Assembly: GCA_910591455.2 (NCBI GenBank)
Contig: OU342804.1
Span: 5,523,133 to 5,587,132 of the forward strand
DNA from: Pholis gunnellus
Lineage: Eukaryota; Chordata; Actinopteri; Perciformes; Pholidae
Reading direction: 5' to 3'
DNA length: 64,000 bases
Positions 27,348 to 64,000 of the stretch are shown here, piece after piece; position 1 is the stretch's first letter; the number at the start of each line of letters is the position of its first letter. Position numbers and translations under genes: made by a program. The notes under the pieces were generated by a model. That model saw only the letters and a list, made by a program, of their open reading frames with translations, had not been told where the DNA came from and ran no database searches.

Positions 27348-29019
27348 ATTCTGACCCTCGCGTGTCACCTTCGCCGCTTCATTCGTACTGTAATATGTGC
27401 TACAGGTTGTTCCCAATTAACATGCAAATGTATGAATGTTTTAGTCTCCTGTGCTGCGTGTACATGAGACAACTACACGTTACACCTGTGGTGATGTATG
27501 TCTGTTTTACCCGCTGTTAAGAAAATATAAACCCCCAAAACACCATGCTTCCCTCCTTAGCCATTTATTTTAGGTTCAGTTTTTTAGTCTCAGAAAATGC
27601 CTCTCTCGCTTTAAGTTTCTATTTATAAGGCAGAGTCATTTCATGAATGCTTTGTAAAGCAATTTAAATCTAATCCATTATTTTTAAGCCCAATATCACA
27701 AATTTGCCTAAAGAGTTCTTTACAATCTGCACATCATAGTTGTCATATACTTCTGTCCTCAGACACTCGATTCACATCAGGAAAAAAAATCATCTTTAAA
27801 AACAATAGAAGCAACAGAGGACAGACCTGCAGTAGATGTGTGCAGAATAGACACACAATAAAACCACAGTAGAGTCAGTGGAACAGCAATAAGAGTAAGG
27901 AAAATAAATAAAGTAAAAAATTCACCTTCAATAGAAAACGTAAAATACAACAACAAAGATTAAGTACAAGAGTAAAAATGCAGTGTGTATAAGAAGTGAT
28001 ACTAACACCAGTGTCTACTAAAATAGAATAACATTGAGCGTGATATTTACATTTGTTTTATTTAGTATATTATAAGTATTATTTAATGCAGCCTTGTAGG
28101 TATAACTCATGTGTACGTCTGGAGGATGTGTTCACTGATATTGCGGTGCATCGCTGCAAAATATGTGTCGCAGAAATGTTAGCAAACCAAGCCCCATAAA
28201 GAAAAAGAATGACTCCCCTTCACGTTGTTTAGCGGTGTCGCACACACACACGCACACACACACACACACACACACTGGTGACTACGGTCAAATCCTACAT
28301 GTGACAGAAATACCAAGTCTTGTCATTTAACAAACCTCAGCTCCGCTCCACATACCAGAAAGGTAACCTACACTCCTACCCTGTGAATCCTCTGCCTGCT
28401 TTTTGTTTTCTCTTCTCATATCGGGGGGGATTTGTCACGGTGAGATTCTGTTGTGGTGCACAGTGATGGACGGGATGTTTGTGTTGCTGTGTCTGGTCAT
28501 GTTCGAAGGTACAGTAAAGGTTTGCCCTGTTGGAATGCCAGAGAGGAAAGAGAGAGTCGTACTTTTAAAATGACGTACGGCACCACGAGTGCCACAATGA
28601 CGTGGATTGCATCGGTTTTGCCTGACTGGACGGTGTCCCGTCCATCCAAGGAGAGTATTTTACGGGAGCGAGTAAAAGATCAAAAGACCAGACAGCTAGA
28701 CGGTGTCTGCTGAGCTGATTAAAGACTTCAGGGTACTGTCTGCCATCCTGGTTCCTCCGATCCTGACACCATGTTGTCCTCATGTAACTAACACCAAATG
28801 TCCTTTTCCTGTGGCAGCGACGGGGTTCAGACCTGGAGGCTCAGGGTGCAGGTTTTTTTTCCCATCTTGCGTAATTCAGTGAAAACAAACAAAGTGGGCA
28901 AATATGAGTCCCACTTCATAGAGCTGTCAGTCACAGAATGTGTGCTCATATTCATTTATTTCACTATAGCATTCACGTTTACTTGTTCTGCATGTAGTCT
29001 GATGTGTGAGCCATATGGT

Positions 29020-29420
29020 AACCTCCGGTTCTGAAGAGTGAAGCCAAAGCTTCATGTGTTAAACCTGCATTCGCTCTAGTGTCCACCAGGGGGCGACTCC
29101 TCTGGTTGTATAGAAGTCTATGAGAAAATGACTCTACTTCTCTCTTGATGTATTACCTCAGTAAACATTGTAAACATGAGTTTATGGTCTCAATCTCTAG
29201 TTTCAAGTCTTCTTCAATACAGCATGATGTTCATTTAGTAAATGATGGTCCATTTAGAGTCAAACAGACCATAAAGCAGTGGATGCTTTAGGGCGGGGCT
29301 ACACAGTGATTGACAGGTCTCTACCAAGGCGTTGTCCGGTCTGGGAGTTGTCCCTGTTTTTGTCCCTTTTTACTTCATGAAAGTTAATTGTAACATTTTG
29401 GTAGCCTAAAAATGTCTTAA
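29020..29420 (+). repeat. CRE/YY1-type repeat, copy 3 (left part)
   Basis: From cctccggttctgaagagtga through tgtccaccagggggcgactc and tgagaaaatgactctacttc to tgattgacaggtctctacc, then a jump to the other end at agttaattgtaac. The CRE and YY1 motifs are missing. Confidence 0.85.
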
Positions 29421-32400
29421 TCTGAGGCGGTTTATGTTGTTGTGACGTGTTCTAATATTATATAACTTCATGCAACAGTTCATGTTTACTTTAAATAGCG
29501 TAGTATAGGTGGACTTGTCTATGGTTATGATATTGCTGTTATTTTCTTTGTTGTTTTTCACAGTTACAGTGCTGTTAGTTCCTTACTACGCATGCTTAAA
29601 GAAGTTTAGGGACATCGTGGTGCTAGTGAGATGCAGCAAAGTGTGCAAAGCTTTATATCATATCAGAGATGTAACTCTGCAGTGACGTTGTAATCTATCT
29701 TCAAATAAACCCCTATTCAGCGTTTTCCCTGCCTTGAGAGTACATTGTAATGAACATAATAATTATGATACATTATAGTCAAACTAATGCATGTTATCAC
29801 CAGATTTAAGTTAGTTTCTAACTGTCCAACAACTTCACACTGATTCTTTACTCTTATCTCATCTCGTCTTAATACAACAGTTATTAACGATAACTTATAT
29901 TTACATGTTTAATGCTGTGGTTGATACTCACATGTGGAGGCAGTAAAAGAGATGTAAACGCTAGACATGAGAATAAAACTCTCTGCTCTGTTTCCTGCTC
30001 CTGTGTGAGTGTTAAAATAGTCTCTGATGATTTCTGTTGGATGGTTGATGCAACATGGTGGGCCTAGAAATAAATTCCTACTCTTTAGTCTGTTTACATT
30101 ACAAACATGCACAGTGCATCACAATCAGCTCTTAGCTTTCGTATTTCCTTAAAAGATATCAATAATGAATAAAAAACTTTTGTTTAAACCTCTGGATGAG
30201 ATTTCTTCACATAGAATTATTTATACCGAGATGTTCAAACCCACTAAAATCACATAGTTGGATCCAGCTTTTAAAAAAAAGCTTCTTGAGTATTATTTTG
30301 TTTTTCTTCACCTTTGTTCTTACTATAATACCTGAATATCTTTGTTCCAGTAAAGAAACTAAAACATTACCCTTTACTGTACTTTGATGTTATCTTAATA
30401 CTAACAGGTGTACAGAAAACATTCCTTAAATGAAACACAAATTAAATACACAAATTATGACAATAGGTAAAACATGAAATCAAGAGTCAATATTATTGTG
30501 AAGTATTGAGAAGGTATAGAATAATAAGATAATAATAAGATTGGTAGAGACGAAGCCACAAACCTAATACTTGACTAACAAGCAGAATCGATGTGTGTCA
30601 GGGATGATAAAAGCAGGATATTGTTTAAAGGTTTATATGCAATGTAGCTGTTCTAGAAAACAAAACGATTTGCATGCAGAACAACAGAGCAGGATTACAT
30701 GTTCCCAGGGAATGGCATCCACAAACACTAATTAGCTGTAAGCCCAGAGCATCGTCTGCAGGACGCAGCCTCGTTTGGTGGCATCTGGTGCTTCGGCAAG
30801 ATGAATTTATGGCGTCGGGCGCCGATCTCATCATCTAAAGTGAGATTCATAGCTCCTAGCAAAGTCGTCTGTTAGGATACAAATAAACAAACACATCTCG
30901 CTCTGTTCAGTTGTCCTTTTGTGTTTGCAGTGTGTGAACTGAGTGAATAGAGACTGGTGCAGTCAGGGGTTGTGGTTTAGTTTTAAGGGATTGACCCTTT
31001 GGAGAGCCAGACAGGTGCTCAGATTGAATGGGTAGATTGGGAGGACTCAAGTACAGCTCCACTAGTAGCACTGCTTCACATTCAGAAGAAAGTACTGAGA
31101 GAACTTTTCTTTCAATAGATTTAACTGGAACTTTCTTAGATGTGGCCGCTGGTGAAGACTTGTCTGCTGTTGTGTGGTCTACTGGGTTCACAAGGGTAAC
31201 GGATTATTCCACCGCCGTCTTTCCTTCTCTTCCCATCATTCAGACACAAAGGGACGCTTATCAGGAGAGGCTTTAGGCGTCCCTAAGTCAAAGCTGCCAG
31301 ACTCCACAGTTAAATAAAAAAGAGGTCACGCCGGAAAACAAACGTGCGAATCACTTTCTCAGACTTGAAGGCAAAACAGAGCTTTTTACTTTCTGCCAGC
31401 TCGGGAATTAAAAGATCAGGCTGTGAGAGGAGGCATGTCGGTGAGATCAGGTTTCCTGTATACGTGGTATGAATTCCCACAGGGCTCTATGCGTTAGCGC
31501 TTCTCTGTGCTAATACTGTACACAGAGCCAGGACGGTAACCTCTTGTATGGGATTGTGATCCCAGTATTTACCTTGATATCTGTTTACTACAATATGACT
31601 TTGAAATGCATTTTCTCGCCCTGACGTGGTGGTTGTGAGCGTAAATGTCTGTAAATGAAGGATTTGGAGGCTCAATAAAAAAATCAGACTGCAGAGGAGG
31701 CTGCTAGATTCTTATATACAAATTATGATAACGGTTAATCTGATCAATATTGAGATCGTTATTATTTATCACAATTATTCATAGATTTTTAGGGACAAAA
31801 TAGTTTTATTGCACTTTCACATTGTAAGCGATGTTGTGCTACATTCCTGCTGATGTACAAGCCGCTTGGTTAACAAAAGACTGACGTTATATTTTCTTTT
31901 CTGCGATATGACAAAATGCAGGAAATTCACTCAACATTTTGTCGGCTATAGGTGAAATGCATCAATCTGGTGCACTTTGAAAGCAAAATGAAGAGCCGAA
32001 ATACACAATTTAGTTTGTGTGCTCTATCATAAACACATTGCTTGTATAGATATGATAGATGTTGTATATATATGACAAGAAACGCTTCATAAGCTGGAGG
32101 TGACAGTCGGCTTTGTCAGCTTATTCACAGCCTCTTATTTATTCTGTTTTCCGTTCTCCAGATGTAATCAGTGATGTTAATGGGATCAGTTGCTGGCAGG
32201 TGAAGTCTGTCACTGCTGTGTCTCACGCTGCTGCGTCACCGTGCATCACGCTTTGTGCTTAATTATCCACAACAAACACACATTTTAAAACATCTTTTAT
32301 GTTATGTAGGTCAAGACCTGGCAGGGAGTTGTTTTTGCGAGGCTCACCAATGCTTTTATACTGAAGCGCCTCACAGTAGCATCAGCATATTCATGTGTGC

Positions 32401-35400
32401 TGTAGGTTAGGGCACAGATAGCTCAGCCTCACATTGCTATTCCCATGGATCCTCCTCTCTACTTAGTTAACAGGGTTCTGATCTGTTGAATCTCCTGCTC
32501 TGACGAGTGAAGGAGACGGCTAAACACTGAATCATTCACTGCTTCACACTGTAACCTTGATGCTGGTTTGTTGTGCATTTCACAGAGCTGAGACACTTTA
32601 GATCAGTTTGTGTTTTTTAGTAGCTGAAAGTGAGAAGTCCGTGGTTATTCAGGAGACCAGATGGTGTTTTCTGCTGTTTACCTTTCGTCTACATTTGCCG
32701 TTGTCCGTTCCGTCCACATCTACCGGCATCGAAACGGGTTTAACATGGTTAACCCTCTGAACCCCAAAACCGGCCGGCACGATGGGAAAGCATGTTTTCT
32801 TGAAACACCCCCAAAAACGACAGCATTTATCGTAGCCAGAAGCTGTACAAATAAATGTCTGCTGACATCCTGCCAGCAGAAAGAAAAATAAATGAATAAA
32901 ATGGTTCTGATGACGACTTGTTCATCCCAAAAACTCCTTCAAACTTTTTAAATCTTACGTTGATTTCAAGTCACAACGTCCTGTTCTGCCAGTGTTGCCA
33001 GGTGTGTTATAATTATTACATTTATAAGATAATTTACCCTTTTGTCACAGTATCACTTATCAGCTCTTATAATTATTAATGAAAGGTTACAGAGCTGATT
33101 TGGAGCCAGCCTGACTATCTACTGTACATTAACTAATGTCAACAATGTGTGACACAAAGCTGACCCTGGATCTGTCCTGATGCCGCTCACATTACATGAA
33201 GAGAATAATCGATTTGCTGTCAACCATTAAATGAATGGGCTGCTATTACTATTACTGTATTTGTTAATAGTAAAAGCTTCTTAATTAAATGTGAATATTT
33301 TCTGGTTTCTTTTGTGCTCTGTGACGGTAAACTGAATATCTTTGAGTTGTCATTTGAGGACGTCATCTTGGTCTTTGGGAAACACTGGTTGACACTTTTC
33401 ACCATTTTATGACATTTTATAGTTCAAATAACTAGTTTATTAATCGACAATGAAAATAAATGTTAGTAACATGTTTCCATGTCCTCATAATGAAGCTGGT
33501 TCTGTAGTCTGGGTCCGCTGCAGTCAACTTAATGAACCCTGGGTGTATCGGGACCTTTGGCACAGATTTATATAAGCTGCAAACTCTGGATTTAAAATGT
33601 TCCATATTGTATTCTAATTCTGGAGTCTGTGTGACATTACTTGGTAACGCCGAGGTCTGACAGCATCGTTGCTCATATTTTACAATCTAAAAACTCCACG
33701 CTTTGGCCAAGTACCAAGTACTTCATTTGTGTCTCTGTAAGTGGCATCTTAAAGAGAGTTGACTCACCTCTGCACCGCTGACTGAGTTTTGCCGAAACCC
33801 CCCCAAAAATATACACTTGTCGTTGTGCTTTTTCTTTCTGTCACTGATTGGCCTAAACAAAGTGAAATGTTTGTGACTGACTCCGAATGCCTCATTAGTC
33901 TGGATCACCATGTTTATAGTTACCTTAAAATGAAATAGCGAGATTGACTTCCTTTGTTTCGTTCTATTAAAAAAAGAAAAGAGCAACAAACAGTCACATA
34001 CCTAATTAAAAATCAGGTTAATGCATCCTGACGATCTCCTATACACACACACACACACACACTCACAGACACACACACACACTCACACACACACTGTCTC
34101 CATCTACGAGCAGTTAAAGTGCATGTTTAGTGCTGGTTGTCGTGTAATTATAGTGATGGTGACACCGGGGAGAACGTGTTTTCTTCTGCTGAAGGAGCCG
34201 GTAGAAGATACTCTTCCTGCAATACCCAAAGTAAATATTCAAACTTTCCTTTCATGCAACAAGCGGAGAACGTCTAAAGCTGGTTGCCCGTTCCTCTGTG
34301 GATAAAGCTTTATTTCATTCCTGTGTATTTTTAATTCTTTTGATTGTTGCTTTGGGAGCTGGGGCTTTCTAAGATGCAGCTCTCATTACCATTACGAGAC
34401 GTTTGGCTGCAGAATCGTGGAGCGGCTTGAGTCGAGTTTCTCTCAGTATTTTTTTGAACAGGTCAGACAACCCGCAGGTGTACAAATTACAGTATTACAC
34501 GGAAAAAGTCAAACTTATTTCTCACAGAGGTCCTCTTTCCTCCGAGGCGTCACATGACCTGATGCTGCTGAAGACGGCCATCCCCTCTGGGCAAACTGGA
34601 AGCAGATGCTTGGCTAGTGATGCTTCCTACTGGCTTTGTGTTTATGTTCACATTCCTCTTCACCTCCTCCACGTGGCTGCCCTGCTGTGGCTGTATATAT
34701 ATATATACAGCTGGAGCCCCTTTCAGCGGGTTTCATTTGGACCCCGGTCCTCTTGAACCTCGAGACAGCTGGAAGTCGTTCCCCTCGTCACGTTGGCTGA
34801 AACGAAACCCTTGTTTAAGGGCAGTTGAAGGGCTGTTGGGTCTGGACATCTTCTCGAACTCCTGCTGCTGTTATGAGTCAGCGAGTTTAGGCTGGGAAGC
34901 TTTGTCTACAGCACCAGGCCCTTCATGTGGCCCAAGTATGACCCCTTGAACCCCCAAAACCTGCCGGTGTGATTGAAAAGCAAACATCCCTATCGTTAGA
35001 TTTAGATATTTCTGACGGTCTTTGAATGTGAGACGAACTCTTCCGTCAGAAAAAGCAACCAAACAGAACCTTAAAATTGCGATTTCTTTTTTTTTCTCAC
35101 CAAAAACATTTTATTTCAAATCTCGCAAAAAAGAAACTTTTTGCTTTATGCAGATCCTGTGAAAAACATTCAATTCTGAGCTCCTTAGCACAGCTATGAA
35201 GCCATGATTGACTCGGCTGAGACCAACAGTCACGTGACAAAAAAATCTGTGAAACTTTGACTGAACTTCAGGCTGATGAACAGCAGAGAAGAGAAGAGGC
35301 TGTAAGAGGATTAAACATGTTAATAGTTCAATATTTATAGCAAGTACAGCTTCCATTTTGTTCCCCAACATTGGTAACACTTGTGGACACTCTTTTTTAT

Positions 35401-36268
35401 GACTTATGTCATTTTAACTGTGTTATTCTGCACTAAAGACATGTCTAAGTTCTCTCTTCTTCTAGCCATCACTGTGCTGTTTCCATAGAGGAGCAGGACT
35501 TTATATTAGAGTAAAGATCAAGACCACAGAGAGGAACATGTCATGTTGTAAAATAACCTCATTTAGGGTCAACTCAGCTTTACAAAGACAAATAGTCTAG
35601 AAAGTCTCGGGGAAAACCTACATCATAAATGATTCAGAAACACATAAATATTATGTTTGGTGCCTAAAGGAACTCCGTGGAGACCTTTTTAAAGAGGCTT
35701 GTGGCCGGAGCACATCTTCTCTTAAACGTTCACAGCTTTTTACGCAGGGATGAATCGAGTAGGGCAGCCAGATATTTAAGATATCTGGATTAGACCATGC
35801 AAGCTGTGATGCTGATTGTTTTTATGCGTCAGGCGTGAGTCAGGTCTTTTTGGATGCAGGTCTTGGGAGGGTACGCAATAGATTTGTGTTTCACACGACT
35901 GTACCCAAGGCTGTCTCTTAGATTTCTAGACCTGTACGTTGACTGAACATCTTGTATTAATATGGGAGTTTTTCTGGGTTTCATCATCACGTCAGTGCAG
36001 CATCGTCTCTCAGTACTATCAGTTTTTGTCGTGCAAGCCATAAATCATTGCAATCACCTTTTAACAGAATCTGAAGTAGGAAATGTGAAATCCATTTGTC
36101 AGACTGTCCGCTGTGTTTTCCACCGTGAACTCGACGCTGTTGATTTCTTTTATTCTGGAAATGTAAGGCAGGCAGAGACAATAGAGACGCTTTGATTTCA
36201 GTGGGAATTCAGGATTGTCCCACATATGCAGCATGTATGTATATATATGTATGTGTGTTGTATGTGTG

Positions 36269-36274
<6 letters not shown>

Positions 36275-36336
<62 letters not shown>
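36275..36336. repeat. (TA)n microsatellite
   Basis: About 31 TA units, flanked by tatgtg repeats on both sides; a cruciform-prone tract. Confidence 0.95.
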
Positions 36337-36339
<3 letters not shown>

Positions 36340-36819
36340 GTGTGTATGTATGTGATCCTTGTGTAACGTGTGCCACAGTTGTATTTTTAGCAAGCTGACT
36401 GCATGGCAGGGATGAGTGCCATTCTTTGCTCGGTCATGTGACTCCGTGGTCGTCCTAACGGGGGGGGGCACTGCAGAATTTCCACTGTGACAAGCTAGGC
36501 AACATATTCCGCTTTTTGCTTTGTCTTATTCCGAAAAATGACAATATTCCTAATAAGCTGTTTACATGGCTGATGAAAATGGATATTCCTCTCCCTCTGT
36601 CATTCCTTCAACCACCTTCTCTCCCTCTGTCTAGATTTGTGCATATCCCAAATCCTGTTTCCAAGTCCTTCATAATGTTTAAAGTAGGTGTGTTTCTCCT
36701 TCCGACTAGAAATGTGGGCTTTTTCTTTTGGGCATGCAGCATCCAGCTTTGCAAACTGTTGGAAAAGAGGCTGTGTGTCGCTAAGTGTCGTAAAACCTCC
36801 TATTGAGAGTAGGCGGACA

Positions 36820-37310
36820 CTTTCGGTTCTGTCCAGTGAAGTCGATGCTTCATGTGTTAAAGCTGCATTCTCTCTAGTGTCCATTAGGGGGCGACTCCTC
36901 TGGTTGTATAGAAGTCTATGAGAAAATGACTCTACTTCTCTCTTGATTTATTACCTCAGTAAACATTGTAAACATGAGTTTATGGTCTCAATCTCTAGTT
37001 TCAAGTCTTCTTCAATACAGCATGATGTTCATTTAGTAAATGATGGTCCATTTAGAGTCAAACAGACCATAAAGCAGGGTATGCTTTAGGGCGGGGCTAC
37101 ACAGTGATTGACAGGTCTCTGCCAAAGACGTATACAGCGTCTCTACGTCACTCCTCCTCAGTCCAGATATGGTCACTTCCTGTTAATCGGTGGATAAAAA
37201 GCCAAGATGGCGACGGCGAAATAGCCGAACTTGAGGCGTCAAAACATCAGTCCACAAACCAATGGGTGACATCACGATGACTATGTCCACTTCTTACAGA
37301 AAGTGATTGA
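36820..37310 (+). repeat. CRE/YY1-type repeat, copy 4 (nearly full)
   Basis: Runs from acactttcggttctgtccag through gggggcgactcc, tggtcacttcctgtta, gccaagatggcgacgg, caatgggtgacatcacgatg to cttcttacag. YY1 motif intact; the CRE is mutated to TGACATCA. Confidence 0.88.
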
Positions 37311-37848
37311 GAGGAATATTCAAAATGAGGTGTAGACAAGTCCAAAGAATTCTCCTAAAACCTGAATAATATCGACATATCACACACGTCTCAATGCTCC
37401 CTTGGGAATAAGGACTAATTCAGAATATCCAAACGGAATATGATGTTTACATGAACCACATAAAATTCAGAATATTGTCATATTTGTAATACTGTAACAT
37501 GAGTTTGCATGTAAACGCAGTGAGCTGTACTCAGAGTGTGTTCAGTGAAACAAAACCCTTCTGGGTCAATAAAGCAGCAGCTGAGTTATCGCAGTACCGA
37601 CCGACACACCCAGTGTCACGCCACCCCTCCTTTTATTGCACCGATGATGTTATCGTTTTTATATGGACCACAGATACTTTTAATAAGTTTTAACGGAGAA
37701 CAAATGAACTTGGCTTCATAGTTGTTAATGTGGTTGTCCTGCGGCGCTTGTGAAAAACTAAAAAAACTAAAATGTGTTGACCACGTTAGTTTCTGTCTTT
37801 CATATTGCCTGTGAAAATGCAAGAATGTGACCCCAGGACCCCGTGCTT

Positions 37849-37849
<1 letters not shown>

Positions 37850-37900
<51 letters not shown>
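37850..37900. repeat. (CA)n microsatellite
   Basis: About 25 uninterrupted CA units. Confidence 0.95.
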
Positions 37901-37903
<3 letters not shown>

Positions 37904-38261
37904 CAGTCACACTTTTAATGGCAGAGTATTGTGAGCACAGGTGTAGGTGCAATAAGAATGTGAAGCGTAGCTATTTAAACCAGCTGAGTTTTCCTCTCTC
38001 ACGAGTGCTGCAGCGGACCTGCTCTTATGTTGCATTTTTCTGTAGAGTTCAATTCCCGAGTAAATGTTTGTGAAAGAGATGTGAGCACGTGGCCCACATC
38101 CTGTCTTCTGGGTGTTACAGCGACGTGTTGTAATGTGTCCTAGGAACATTTATGAGTCTGAGACTGGGTGTTGGACAGGAAGTAGAGCGCAGACTGTGGT
38201 TTTGGACTCTGTTGCTGTGCAGATGTGCGGACCCTTAGAGGTCAGTCTTAGTTTCAACAGT

Positions 38262-38772
38262 TATTCCCAGGAGGCAAACCTCCGCTTCTGCCGAGTGAAG
38301 CCGATGCTGAAGTGTCTTAAAACCTGCATTCTCTCTAGTGTCCACCAGGGGGCGACTCCTCTGGTTGTATAGAAGTCTATGAGAAAATGACTCTACTTCT
38401 CTCTTGATTTATTACCTCAGTAAACATTGTAAACATGAGTTTATGGTCTCAATGTCTAGTTTCAAGTCTTCTTCAATACAGCATGATGTTCATTTAGTAA
38501 ATGATGGTCCATTTAGAGTCAAACAGACCATAAAGCAGGGGATGCTTTAGGCCTAGGCTACATGGTGATTGACAGGTCTCTACGTCACTCCTCCTTAGTC
38601 CTAATATGGTCACTTCCTGTTCACTGGTTGCAAAAAATCAACAACATTGTGTTTACCGTAATCCAAGATGGCGACGGTGAAATCGCCAAACTCAAGGCTT
38701 CAAAACATCAGTCCACAAACCAATGGGTGACGTCACCATGACTACATCCACTCCTTATAGACCGTCTGTGAT
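38262..38772 (+). repeat. CRE/YY1-type repeat, copy 5 (nearly full)
   Basis: Same layout as copy 4, with an intact YY1 core (ccaagatggcgacgg) and an intact palindromic CRE TGACGTCA at 38728-38735. Confidence 0.9.
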
Positions 38773-40559
38773 TTGGATATAAGATTGCCTCATTGATCCT
38801 GCAATAATCATTTTTTCACCAATAAACTCTGTTTTAGTTAGTGTCCCAAAAAAACAGCTAACTATAGAAGAAATTGTTTTTCTCTGTTCCGTTCCAACAG
38901 GAGAGAGAACTGACCATTGACTTACAACAGTCTCTGATGGTGAGGAGAATTAAAGGAGGAGCTTATCAGTGGTGCTAACAGCTAGCATAGCATCACTCAG
39001 ACTAACAGCTCTTTCACATTATCCCTTTCCATTTGGACTAGCTACCACACCCTGCTTATTAAGCCTCTCATCACACACCCTCTTACTGCACATGGTTGTA
39101 ATCACAGACCATGTCCAGTCGAATCACTCAACATTAAATGTAAATCTGGTTGCAATGAAACAGCTGTCAGTGTGAGTAAATTATCGCTCACTGAGTCACC
39201 AACATGGGAATGTTTTTAAACAAAACTCTGTTTGGTACGAAAGCCCTGAAGACGTGTTTGAATCGTGTGTTTCTTATATATTCGATCTGCGTTCTTGCTG
39301 TGCAAGTAAACATTCCTCACTCCTCCTGATCTCAGCTGTCACGAACCCCAATGTGTTCTTGTGTTTGTGCACAGCTCAGAGTTCTGGTCGGGGGTAAAGT
39401 TTCATTTTAAACCCAATGAGACAGACTCGTGTCCCGGAGGCTCGAGTGTCAAGAGATTGAGTGATGAATCTTGCCACTGAGGCAGACTAAGACTTAACAC
39501 CTCCACACCCAGAGGCTGCCACCTAAAGGAAGTCCAGGGTTAAACCAAACTGGCTCACAGTATTTCTTTGTTTCTTTCACTTTTCATCAGTTTTCATTTG
39601 AGTTGTCACGTATACTCGTGCATCCTTCAGGGTCACAGATTTATTTTTTGGTCTTTGTGTTCTTTGAGAGAAATAATCAGTATTCCTTTGATCTGTATGA
39701 AAGTGAACACACTGCCTGAAGCAGTTCACAAGTCTGGTGTTATTTATGTGACACTAGTGCAGTGTCCCCTCAGCCGATGGCTTGGCCTCCGGTATTTAGG
39801 GATCAGTATTGGTACATTATGGAGTTATGGATTTAAATAATCCAGTCCCAAGTAGTATCAAAAACTTCTCCAGTCAAACGATACCTGCAATAGAGGTTTT
39901 GTTCTGTGCTCAGGGTTAGAAGAAAAAGGACTTTTGTCAGCTTGTACCTTTCAGCTTCTTCACTGTTGTGCAGTCAGCCCTCCTGTAATAGGCTCCATGG
40001 TTTAACAAGACTTCTAATCAGCAGGATCTTATGTGGGACCGACCTGCAATTGAGGCGGAATGTCAAGTGTGAAGAAACACCTCAATGCTCCCTTTTTAAA
40101 ATGCACCCTCAGGTCTGTGTAGCCAGCCGAGCTTTAACTGTCTCAGTGCTTAGAACTGGTCAAAGGCTCAAAACAAATCTTCTGTCCTATTCAGGGAGAC
40201 CTGTTTCCCGAGAGACGAGTCCTCGAGCCAAGACGCTGCACTTTTAGTTCACCCAACAATTTTAATTCACCCGTCAACAATCTAAATCAACAACCACTCT
40301 CGATGCAACAGAATCTTCCACATCGCGATGCATCTTAGAAACAAGAAATCTAGCTGATCAACTTAAAGTCAATCCGGTCAAAGACCGTCAGCTTTCCTTC
40401 TGCCTAAACTGAAAATGTCTGCCCTCTCCTCTTCATGTCGTACCGTCTCTTATCATTTGTCTACCGGCCTCTCAGTAAAATTTATGACCGTCAGATTTTA
40501 TTTTACTGCCATAGAAAGGACGCAAGAACCATCTGTACCTGCTACCACAACGAAAATCA

Positions 40560-40617
40560 ATCTCCTCTCTCTCTCTCTCTCCCTCTCTGTCTCTCTCTCT
40601 TTGTCTCTCTTCCTCCT
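40560..40617. repeat. (CT)n-rich tract forming the acceptor pyrimidine tract of the dennd4a start exon
   Basis: Imperfect CT repeats with TCC, TGT and TTG interruptions end about 18 bp before the acceptor GTGCAG at 40631-40636, so the microsatellite serves as the polypyrimidine tract. Confidence 0.8.
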
Positions 40618-40656
40618 TGCCTCTGTAACCGTGCAGGCAGCCGGCGGTGATGGGAG

Positions 40657-64000
<23,344 letters not shown>

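Larger units (their letters stand above)
27132..40636 (+). other. dennd4a intron 1 (13.5 kb)
   Basis: No convincing exon. It contains the Myb-motif array at its start, three CRE/YY1-type repeats (29020, 36820, 38262), (CA)n at 28240-28275, 34041-34095 and 37850-37900, (TA)n at 36275-36336, and a long pyrimidine tract at its 3' end. Otherwise AT-rich unique sequence. Confidence 0.6.

Noticed and set aside
28453..28713. 86-codon ORF MVHSDGRDVCVAVSGH...
   Set aside because: No homology recognised and no coding-like composition; only the overlapping signal-like mini frame was kept as a weak finding.
34403..34756. 117-codon plus-strand ORF in dennd4a intron 1
   Set aside because: No recognisable domain, no splice context, unremarkable composition; most likely a chance frame.

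Overview
This window reads as nuclear DNA of a ray-finned fish, probably a percomorph. That placement is inference: the proteins are vertebrate, introns are mostly 0.1-4 kb, and intergenic DNA is full of dinucleotide microsatellites and short repeat families typical of teleosts (tRNA-derived SINE, MITE-like elements, and a repeat carrying CRE and YY1 motifs). There is no prokaryotic, organellar or intact viral gene content.

Four protein genes can be assembled exon by exon with consistent splice phases. (1) rab11a, minus strand, 1580-7068: four coding exons giving residues 1-170; the last exon, with the variable tail and prenylation cysteines, lies left of the window. (2) sh2d7, minus strand, 8591-12479: six exons, complete, 439 residues, one SH2 domain and a tyrosine-rich tail. 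(3) dapk2, plus strand, 14787-22521: eight coding exons, complete, 493 residues, a DAPK-family kinase domain followed by a ZIPk-like basic and coiled-coil tail. (4) dennd4a, plus strand: a noncoding first exon ending at 27131, then thirteen coding exons from 40657 to 62935 giving residues 1-686 (MABP and DENN region); the gene runs off the right edge.

sh2d7 and dapk2 are head-to-head, 2.3 kb between start codons. rab11a points left. dennd4a follows dapk2 in the same direction after about 3.5 kb of AT-rich, repeat-rich DNA. Rab11 acts in recycling endosomes and DENND4 proteins are exchange factors for Rab10, so the two ends of the window both concern Rab trafficking; this is probably conserved linkage (in human, RAB11A and DENND4A are neighbours on 15q, and DAPK2 and SH2D7 are also on 15q), not an operon-like unit.

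The most notable signals are a perfect octamer (ATGCAAAT) 52 bp upstream of the sh2d7 start; a dapk2 gene that visibly encodes only the ZIPk-like C-terminus and has a GC-AG intron; a TISU/YY1 motif whose ATG opens a short upstream ORF in dennd4a, plus two more upstream ORFs; an 11-bp minisatellite with 33-bp higher-order structure and a (GA)n tract directly upstream of the dennd4a first exon; an array of Myb-type motifs just inside its intron 1; and at least eight dispersed repeat copies bearing CRE and YY1 sites. I saw no new multi-gene system.
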